From: Coniella vitis
Taxonomy: Eukaryota; Ascomycota; Sordariomycetes; Diaporthales; Schizoparmaceae
DNA length: 64,000 nt
Direction: 5' to 3'
Assembly (NCBI GenBank): GCA_011317545.1
Contig: WUJK01000007.1
Coordinates: 2,632,286 to 2,696,285 of the forward strand
Shown: piece after piece, positions 55,190-64,000 of the stretch
Layout of the letters: each line of letters opens with the position of its first letter
How positions within the stretch are numbered: position 1 is the first letter of the stretch
Translations under genes and position numbers: made by a program
The notes under the pieces: generated by a model
Seen by the model: the letters and a program-made list of their open reading frames with translations, nothing else
The model's database searches: none
What the model was told of the DNA's origin: nothing

Positions 55190-56620
55190 ACCCTATATAT
55201 CTAACGGTATTTATATACTTATTTAGTATATAACCTTAGGATATTATACCCCTATAACGAGTAATTCGGGTAACTCCCTACCTAAGCGAATAACGATAAT
55301 AATAATATAATAATAACTATATAATAAATAGTTATTTAAATAATAGAAGAGTAGCGGTATATTATTAAAGGAGTAGTATAATAATAATACGAAGATAGTA
55401 TACGAATATTAGAAGCGCTTATAATATAACTTATATAAATCGAATAATCCTATAGCCTATTACTATAGGAGCTATTAATAAGTATTAATAACTTAGCGGC
55501 TAAATACCCTAACCCGGTACTTAACGAACTAGAAAATACCTATACCCCTATCTCCTAAGATATAAAAGACGCCGATATCGATATAAACGAGGCCCTAGAG
55601 AGTATAATCGTACCTAAATATAAGCCCCTTTCTTAGCTAGCGAACTTTAAGGGTATATATACCTAATTCCTAGTATAGGAGCATATTATAAGGTATAAAC
55701 TTATCCGAGATACCTACTTTATCGGGAATTATATAAATAAGTTCTAAGAAATCTATAAGTACCTAAAGGGAGATATAAAGGTTATAGTAAGGAGCTATTA
55801 TATTATAGGAGGAGAGTACGGCTTTTAGAAACCCTCCTTATTCTTATAATAGCTCCGCTACCGATACTACAATAAGAACTATATTATTATTACTTCTTAA
55901 AGGCTCCGGAGCTTTACTTAGAAGAAAGGCTAACCCTTCCCTAACTTCTTCTCCTAATAGGAGAAGTTATTAGTAGACTTTAGTAGTATAGAATAGCCGG
56001 ACTTAGCTAAGTTAATATACCTAAAGGGCGCTATTAATAGCGTATTATATATATAGCTTATTAGTATAGAAATACCGTCGATATATAACGATTAGGTAAA
56101 GAAAGCGTTCCGTATTTCGGCTAAGCTAGAAAGCTATATTACTATCCGAGATAATAGCTATACTTCGCCCTTAAGCTATTTATCCGGAGCTATAATATAA
56201 CGCTTTAGAATAACCTAATAAGTAGGAGGAAATAGATAGAAACTATAAAACCCTTATACAGATCCCGATAAGGATATAGCTATAACTAATATTAATACTT
56301 TATAAGCTAATAAGTAGCGTATAAGGTAAGTTAATTAGGCGGAGATTAGGCGTAGGAAAGAATAAAAACTCTATTATAGGTATAGACGTTCGAACTATAG
56401 AATCGCTTATTACCCCTTCCTATCTATACGCCCGCTTATTAGCTTAGGAGCTACCTAGGAGACGGAAATTAATATCGCCGATATTAACCTTATCGACCTT
56501 AATAATACTACCGAGGAATAGAAGGAAAACTAGCTACTCCTATATAGAATTATATATAGGAGCTTATAGGTCTCGATTTTAGCCTATAAGAAGTAAAGCG
56601 TTAGATAAATAGAAACTATT
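55190..56620 (+). pseudogene. Gypsy gag-like remnant (copy C)
   Basis: First coding region after the 5' LTR. Readable pieces (DLAKLIYLKGAI near 56.0 kb; RIAYYPFLSIRPLISLG near 56.40 kb, where a CCHC knuckle has lost its Cys codons to TAT) are separated by TAA/TAG. Homologous to 41.1-42.5 kb. Precise ends unknown. Confidence 0.6.
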
Positions 56621-56759
56621 TTATAATAGACCTATTCTATAATTTAACTTTATTTATCCTAATACTTATTAATTCTAATTATAATTATTATTCTACTATA
56701 AGCGAGACGCTTATATATAAGTTAAGACTTCCGTATATACCTATCCCGCTTAAAACCCT

Positions 56760-59700
56760 CTATTAATCGCTAAGGGAGAGAATATCGTATAAGTAGCCCG
56801 TTATCCGCTATATAACCTACCTTAATATAGACTTAGACGGGTATTTATATCGTATTTAGGCTTATATAATTCCCCGCCTTTAGTATAACCTCGTTTTAGG
56901 AAAACCTTAGGTAGAAAGAGAGAGGGTAATATATATAGCTTATAAGTACCGCCTAAGTATTAAATAAGTAGGAGGACTAAAGGTTTAGGAATAAGGATAT
57001 AATCCTAAGAACTTTAACTATATATCTATTAATACCCTTATTATCTAGAGTAAAGTCTAACGTATAAAATACTTAAATACCGCTTAGGTAGCGCTTTTTA
57101 ATATTATAATAGCCGATATTATTAAGGCCCTATTACCGAAAGTAGAATCCTCGGTTAATAAGAAACTCCCCCTAAAGTATTATAAGTTCCGGAACCTCTT
57201 TAATAAGGATATAGTTTCCGCGCTACCGTTATATAGGAAGGGAGCGGATTATAAGATTTAGCTATATAAAAAGGTAGATAGGTTTATTATAAACGCCCTA
57301 TAAGGCCCGTTATACGGGATATCTAGAGAAGAACTTATCGTATTAAGGAAGACTCTTACCGAGCTATTCGATATAAGCTATATTAGAGCTAATAGCTCCT
57401 TAATAAAAGCTCCTATAATCTTTATTAAGAAACTAAGGGGTAGCCTCCGTTTTTATATAAACTATTATACGCTTAATACTATTTCGGAAGCCGATTATTA
57501 CCCGCTCCCCTTTATTAAAGAGACCCTATCTAATATTATAAACGCTAAATATTTTACTAAGCTCGATATATAAATAGCGTTTTATAAGCTTTATATTAAG
57601 GAAGGAAACGAATAGAAGACCGCTTTTCGTATAAAGTATAGCCTCTTCGAATAGCTAATAACCCTATTCGGACTTATAAGCGCTCCTACGATATTCTAGC
57701 GCTATATTAATAACGCTCTATACCCTTACCTAGATATCTTCTATTTAGCTTATATCGATAATATTCTAATATATACCGACGGTATAGCTAAAGACTACCG
57801 AGTAAAGGTAAAGCTAGTATTATACGCTCTCGAAGTAATAGGTTTAAATTTAGATATCGCTAAATACGAATTTAGCGTAATTAAGACGAAATACCTAGGC
57901 TATATTATCGAAGCGGGGGTAGGGACTTATATAAACCCTAAGAAGGTATATATTATATACGATTAGGAGGCTCCGAAGACGGTTAAAGGAGTCTATAGCT
58001 TCCTAGGATTTATAAACTTCTATCGTTAGTTTATTACTAATTATTCCGAAATTATAAGGCCCCTCCTAGCCTTAACTAAAAAGGGGGTCTTATTTAGGTT
58101 TAGGGAGTAGGAAGAAGCTATATTTAAGTAGCTAAAGTATCTCTTTATTAGTAAGCCCGTATTTACTTAATAGGATCCGGATAAGGAGATAATACTAAAA
58201 GCGGATTATTCTAAATATTCGTTAAGCGGCTACCTCTCTTAAAGGGATAAGTATAATATCCTCCGCCCGGTAATATATTACTTATACCGCCTAAGCCCTA
58301 TAGAATATAACTATAAGATCTATAATAAGGAACTATTAGCTATTATTAATTACTTAAGAGTATAGGATACGGAGCTTAGGGGTATTATATTACTATTTAC
58401 GATTTACTCGGATTATAAAAACCTCGAATATTTTATAATATTATAGCGTTTTACCGAAAGGTAGGTCTATTAATCCGAGATAATAGCTCGTTTTCGATAC
58501 TACTTAATCTATTATACGGGAGTAGCTAATAAGTATCTAGACGCCCTCTTAAAGAGGGAGTAGGATATACTATATAATATATCTAACGAACGCCTTACCG
58601 GTAGGTAAATCCAGCTTTTATTATTAATAGAGATAAGCTAAATTATAATATACGATAAGCTACTCCTAATAGGTAATAAGGTTTTTATATAAGAGGAGCT
58701 CTAACGCTTATAAGATAATACTACCTTATATAATAAGGTATACTCCTAGCTTATAGGTATAATCCGTAGGGGTAAACGCTCTTTTCTCCCTTATCTATAG
58801 ATATCCGAAGGTAAGCTTATTAAGGTATTTATAATAGAGTATTCGATCGATAAGAAAGGATTACTTAGGTTCCGTAAATAGCTCTAATTACCGGATTAGG
58901 AACCTCTATATACTAAACTAATATAGAGTATTTATAATTCTACCCTATTTAGCTATTTAGGGAGAGATATTATTATTATAATAATAATAAGGGGCTATTT
59001 CTAGCTAGGTATATACTATAGTATTCGGCGGTTTATATAAAATTACGATATTTATAAACGTAAAACGGTATAAAGATATTAGAGGAAGGGCCTTCTTAAG
59101 CCCCTATTAATACCTAAGCGGGTATAAAGCGAGTTATCCGTAGACTTTATAATCGACCTCCCTTATAAGGATAATATAAGAGAGGCTTATTTAATAGTAA
59201 TTATAAACCGATTAACGAAAGCTATTATACTCGAAGCTATATATAATATAAGCGCGGAAGTATATATAGAGCGGTTCTTATATTATTATTAGCGGTTTTA
59301 TAGTTTCCCTAAGGTAATAATTAGTAACTAAAGCTCGAACTAGGTAGGAGGGTTTTAGCGCCGATTATATAAGCTTATAAAGATAAAGTAGCGCCTAAGT
59401 ACCGCTTTCTATCTATAAACGGATAAAGCTATAAAAAGGGTAAACTAAGAGGTTATAAATTACCTCCGAGCGTTCGTTATATATATATAATTAGATTAGC
59501 CGATACTCCTACCCGGCGTTTAACTAGCTATTAATAATAGGGATATTAGTATAATTAGCCTTAGCCTATTTTTTATCCTATATAGCTATTATATAAATCT
59601 AATCGAATAAGTAGAGTATAGTATATTATTAGCGTAAATGCTTAGAGTTTAGGCTAAGAACTTTATCTAATAGTTTAAAGATATAATTATTTTCGCTTAA

Positions 59701-60300
59701 GCTATAATAATAATCGTATAGTAACGAATAAAAGAATCTACGAATAAATTATAAGTAATTATAAAGCGGCTTATTAAGGGCGATAAGGTTTAGCTCTCCC
59801 TACGAAATATTACTACCGACCGCCCTTTAAAGAAATTAGCCTAGTTATACGAGAAGTATACCGTAATATATATTATTAGCCCTTATATAGTAGAATTAGA
59901 TATCCCGCTAGGTATTTACCCTTATTTCTATATAAATCTCCTAATTCGAATTATATAAGACCCGCTCCCGTTATAGGTATAGAGAGAATACCGGCCTAAC
60001 CCTATTATAATTAAAAAGGGAAAAGAACCCGAGTATTAGGTAGAGAGTATTATTAAAGTATATAATAAGCCGTATAAAGGCTATATAAAAATAGACGAAA
60101 TATTATAACGCGAAGTCCTAATTAAATAGGTCGGATAGGATTAGCTAAACTAATAGCTATTATCCGAATTTAAAGATATAATTACTCTTAAGGAGTTCGA
60201 ATAATATTATAATAGTATTATAAGTTACGATAGCCTAAAGTTATAGAAAAGAAGAGCGGGGAAATTAAGTATTATAGATAAAAAGAAAACTATATACGAA
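56760..60300 (+). pseudogene. Gypsy pol remnant (protease, RT, RNase H, integrase, chromodomain), copy C
   Basis: Ignoring stops, the order is typical of chromoviruses. RT: SEADYYPLPFIKETL and YIDNILIYTD near 57.77 kb (YIDD with second Asp changed). RNase H: KADYSKYSLSGY near 58.2 kb. Integrase core: SVDFIIDLPYKDN near 59.14 kb. Chromodomain-like tail: EPEY...VGWD-type spacing near 60.02-60.17 kb with Trp codons turned to stops. No intact domain remains. Confidence 0.82.
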
Positions 60301-60319
60301 ATATATACTAATATAGCTA

Positions 60320-61400
60320 CTTATTTATCCTTACTTACCTCCTCCTTACTATTAGAATTACTCTCTTTAGTTTTATTAGAATAAGGGTTATCGTTAACGC
60401 TATATTTTACTTTAATACTAACTAAGCCCTTACCTTTACTACCCCCCTTTATAAGCTTTATTAATAGGTCGGTAATATCCTCTAGCGCTACCGCTTAGCG
60501 GTATATAAGCTTATAGCTATAGCGCTAATATAAAGTTAGTAGGATATAAATAGGGAAGGAGTAATAGGTATATACGCTATAGGTATATTTATTATTTAAT
60601 AACCGGACCTTATTATAGCTAGCCTAAGTTTTACCTAGCTTAGGTAGGTAATTATAGGTATAGCGTATAATAAGAGCGGTAAGGGCCTAAGGGCAGAGAG
60701 TATCTAGAGTATATAAGTACGGGAAGGTGTAAATAGGGAAGGAGTAATATATACTAGGGTTAGAAGTATTATAAGTAAGGGAATAATTAATTATATTAAT
60801 AATAGCGGTATATATCTCGTTGGTTTAGTAAAGGGGGGTATAAGAATAGCCGGAGTTCTTACCCTTTTTATTTATCCTATAGGGGAAATAATAGGCGCCG
60901 GCTATAGTAGTTAGTAAGCTACGAAGAAGTAGGGGAAGCGCTACTTATTAATACTATAAAAGTAAAGGGAAAGGGGGTTCTTAAAGGCCCTTATAATATA
61001 GGGTAGGTATTATTTATCCCTAATACCCTTAGGGAGGGTAATATAAGGTTAGAGTTATAGGTTAATAGCGATAATATTCTAAATAAGCTTATTAATAGCC
61101 TTATCGAGCTAGGCGGCGGTAAGGGCGAGGATAGCGGCGGTAAGAGTAACGGTAAGCGTAATAGGAGTAGCTATAGCTATAACTATAGGTATTACCGCTA
61201 TAGGAGTAGCTATAGAGCCTATAATAATAGCGGGGGCAGTAGCGGTAAATATAGCGGTAGGAGCTATACTAGCTTACTTAGAGTAAATAGCGATATTTAT
61301 ACTACTAGTAGAGCTAAATATAAGTAGAGGACGAATAAGGAAGGTATAATATTTACCTTATTATTATAGGGGTTAGTTTCGTATAACTTATAAGGGCTTT
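60320..61400 (-). pseudogene. Antisense ORF remnant of the Gypsy family (copy C)
   Basis: Opposite strand to pol, between chromodomain and 3' LTR. The same frame as in copy A is recognisable (YYFPYR, NKKGKNSGY near 60.86-60.91 kb) with RIP-type stops only. Function unknown; no domain recognised. Confidence 0.5.
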
Positions 61401-61749
61401 AGTTTAATTAAGAGGAAGGAATAACCCTTAGAATAGGGGTTAAGGGGGTATTTATACTTTTTCAAAGCTCTAAGAGTAAAGATATTATATCTATAACCGC
61501 CTATTAAGTTAAGGGCGTTACTATTATTCTATTAATAAATAATAGGCGGTAGAACTTATAGACTCGCCGATAGCTAGGTTAAAGGGAGCTCTACGGATAT
61601 AAAACTCCTTTTATACTTACTAGGTATAAGGATAAGGCTCCTTTAATAGGATAAGCGGGCGTAGCGGCGTTATATTATTATACTTTTTAGATAGCTATTA
61701 TATTATATACGGCTCTATAGGAGGGTATTTAGCCTAAATAGGGGGGTAA

Positions 61750-62089
61750 TATTATAGGCCTATAGGTAAATATACGGCTTCGGTATATTAGGGTATAAAG
61801 CCTTAGTTAGTATATTCCCTTCTCGTTTAGAGACTAATATTATATAAGCGCTAGATAAAAGTATCTTCCGAGCAGCTTATAAGCTATATAAAAGGACTAT
61901 CGGTAATAGGACCCGTATCGACGGTAGACCTATAGAAAACTCTATCTACGGGTGGATCTTAAACGTAAGAGCTACTTAAGAGCAGCTCTCGTACCGCTAT
62001 ATAAATACTACTCTTACTTCTCTCCTTAAGTTAGTTAATAATAGAAATTAGGATCGAAACTGCGAACGCTCTCTCGATGCCCGTTTATA
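61750..62089 (+). repeat. Gypsy copy C 3' LTR
   Basis: 340 bp following GGGGGGTAA; ends at the TACTA target duplication. Confidence 0.9.
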
Positions 62090-64000
62090 TACTATTATAT
62101 ATACGGTAGGTATAATACGGTCTACTATTCTATAGGAAAGCGGGTTTAATTAGGATCTTATATTATTAGCTATTAGGGTAGTTTATAATTATACTATAAG
62201 CTATCTAAGGTTAAAGTATATTAAACTATATACGGTTAATTACCTAGTATATAATATTACTAAGGGCGTATAATACGGTATAGCAATCGGCGGGAGTATT
62301 TAGGGTAGGGGTAATTAAGCCGGGAAGTAATTATAATAAGCTTATAATACTAAGGGCGTACTTCTATTTATAAGCGGTACTAGTATTAATAATAGTAGTA
62401 ATAATAGTAATAGCCGGGCGTTAGTATTATTAGGGCTAATATTATAGCTAGTATTATTACTATTAATAGTAGCGAGGTAGGGTATAATAGGGGCGCTTTT
62501 AGGGCTATATAACCGGCTCTACTTCCTCCTCCGATTTACTAGATAATTCGGTAAAGCCCTCTACTAATACTTTATTATAAGCTTCTTTAGCTATACGAAT
62601 AGTAATATAATAGGGGGTATTATCCTTACCCTCCTATAGGGTATTATATAGCTAGCGGCTAACGGTTATTAAGTAGTTAGTTAAAGGGGTATAGCCCTTA
62701 TGCTAATAATATTAATAACGAGTATTACCCTTAATATCCTAATAGTTACTAAGCGATTTACCGGTAATTACCGAGATTAAATACTATTTATAGGGTATAT
62801 TACGCTAGGTTATAATATAACGGTTATTAGGAGTAGCTTTACTAGCCTTTTATATCTTCTTACGTTTAATAGGGGTAATAAGAGTAATAACCTTACCCTT
62901 ATTCTTAATAATACTAATCTTCTTCTTACTAGTCTTAGCTATAAGCTAAGTATTAATAGTAATAGTAGCGTTAGTAGTATAGGTAGTATAAGGAGGGTTA
63001 GCCTTAATAGGAGCTATAATTTTAATAGCCCTAGCTCTAGTATTATTACTATTAGTAATAGTAATAGAATATTACTTCTTAGTAGTAGGAGTATTAATAG
63101 GAGTAGAGGTAGGTATAGGGTATTTATTATTAGTATTACCGGCGGTAATAATATAAGCGATATTAATATTATTATCGTTATTACTACTACTACTACTACT
63201 ACTATCGTCTATATAAATACGATTAGTATTACTATTAGTAATATAGTTATTATCGTCGTTAGCTTCGTTTTAATAGGCTTCCTTATTATCCTCCTTAGCG
63301 TTATCGTCTCTAATATATATATTAATAATAGGCTCCTCGTTACTAAAGGTATCTTCAGCCTACTCTTAGCTATCTTAGAGTAAGTTTACCTTATCTTTAC
63401 TATTAATATTATCCTTAATAGCCTTAGTATTACCCTCTTCCTTATCCTCGAGCTTAAGGGTATTATTAAAGGCTTTTTATAGGATATCTTTATCGCCCTT
63501 ATCTTTATTATAGATATAGTTATTACTATTAAGTATATTAGTAGTCGGCTTTATAGCGTTATATAGGAGTACGCTATATATTACAGGGGCGGTATCCTTT
63601 TTAGTAGCTTTAGTTTTTATTAGTAAATATACTTATTAATAGTATTTAATTAATAATATTAGAACTTAACTTTAGTATAATATACTACGCTTATTATACC
63701 GTTTATATAAATATCTTATAAGCGGGATATATAGCTTTATAATAGCGCTAGATACGGTATTTATAGAAGTTTAGGCTAGTTTATATAGAATAATAGGAGT
63801 ATTATATACTTCTTAGCTATACGGGTATTAATAGTATTTATAATATAGCGCGCTTTAGTATACTTAGCTATATATTAATTTAAAACGTTAGTAGACTATT
63901 ATAAGCCCTAGTATTCGATTAGGAGAGGTAGATATACTTACTTCCTTTCTTAGGAGGCATTATAATAGTAATAATAGTAGTTATTATACTTAGGACGGTA
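62090..64000. other. AT-rich RIP-degraded DNA to the window end
   Basis: Continuation of the DNA that received Gypsy copy C. It includes the minus-strand remnant described separately and, around 63.17-63.20 kb, a run of TAC/TACTAC triplets. No intact gene, RNA or element boundary recognised. Confidence 0.5.
62440..63600 (-). pseudogene. Unclassified minus-strand coding remnant
   Basis: On the minus strand a long frame is interrupted only by RIP-type stops. It begins acidic with a Ser run (about 63.5-63.17 kb), passes a Thr/Asn/Lys-rich linker with basic clusters, and continues into a more regular segment (about 62.9-62.5 kb: ISVITGKSLSNY, RQLYNTLQEGKDNTPYYY). It could be ORF1 of a LINE in reverse orientation or another transposon-encoded nuclear protein; I do not recognise it. 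Confidence 0.4.

Larger units (their letters stand above)
54828..62089 (+). mobile_element. Full-length Ty3/Gypsy chromodomain retrotransposon copy C (no nested insertion)
   Basis: 7262 bp, LTRs 54828-55166 and 61750-62089, perfect 5-bp duplication TACTA (54823-54827 and 62090-62094). This is the reference copy: gag-like 55.2-56.6 kb with a C-to-Y-altered zinc-knuckle-like segment near 56.40 kb, protease/pol from about 56.8 kb, RT 57.33-57.99 kb, RNase H about 58.16-58.56 kb, integrase about 58.8-59.9 kb, chromodomain-like 60.0-60.2 kb, an antisense ORF about 60.3-61.4 kb, and a polypurine tract ending 61749. The chromodomain places it in the chromovirus branch of Metaviridae. RIP has put TAA/TAG through every domain. 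Confidence 0.92.

Noticed and set aside
32600..64000. Mitochondrial DNA or AT-rich centromere
   Set aside because: LTRs, target duplications and readable RT/integrase remnants show RIP-mutated nuclear transposons.

Overview
This window looks like nuclear DNA of a filamentous ascomycete (Pezizomycotina), probably a Sordariomycete and possibly Hypocreales. The evidence is short 42-123 nt spliceosomal introns, a PTS1-tagged 4-coumarate-CoA-ligase-like enzyme, a CatA-type catalase, a fungal arylsulfotransferase-like protein, a secondary-metabolite gene cluster, and a transposon block degraded in the way expected of repeat-induced point mutation (RIP: TA-rich, with in-frame TAA/TAG). The species cannot be named from this sequence.

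Layout. 1-18.7 kb is ordinary, gene-sparse euchromatin: a coiled-coil nuclear-type protein running off the left edge (-), a peroxisomal acyl/aryl-CoA ligase (+, 5 exons), a secreted or membrane-anchored arylsulfotransferase-like protein (+, 3 exons), a large-subunit catalase (+, 2 exons), a small 78-aa gene with a GC-AG intron (-), and an intron-containing tRNA-Pro(AGG) (-). Long intergenic stretches carry many copies of the 9-mer TACATAGTA.

19.4-32.4 kb is a compact five-gene biosynthetic cluster between the tRNA gene with a small AT-rich scar and the large RIP block. It contains O-methyltransferase 1 (-), cytochrome P450 (+), an NRPS-like A-T-TE synthetase without a condensation domain (-), a PLP-dependent ACC-synthase-like aminotransferase (+, 7 exons), and O-methyltransferase 2 (-). 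The family logic is: the aminotransferase makes an aryl-pyruvate, the A-T-TE enzyme activates and dimerises it (terphenylquinone, furanone, butenolide or dioxolanone type), and the P450 and two methyltransferases decorate it. The exact product is not determinable here. No transporter or transcription factor lies inside the cluster.

32.5-64 kb is AT-rich transposon graveyard. I resolve three essentially full-length copies of one Ty3/Gypsy chromodomain retrotransposon (about 7.26 kb, 339-bp LTRs): 32858-40328 (-), 40728-49393 (+) and 54828-62089 (+). Two have exact 5-bp target duplications (GGCTT, TACTA). Nested inside them are one solo Gypsy LTR, two complete miniature LTR elements (about 520 bp, TRIM-like) and one solo TRIM LTR, each with its own 5-bp duplication. 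Removing the insertions returns each Gypsy copy to nearly the same length. The Gypsy family carries an extra antisense reading frame between pol and the 3' LTR. The DNA between the Gypsy copies holds a RIP-degraded LINE (Tad-like reverse transcriptase and RNase H) and an unclassified minus-strand coding remnant.
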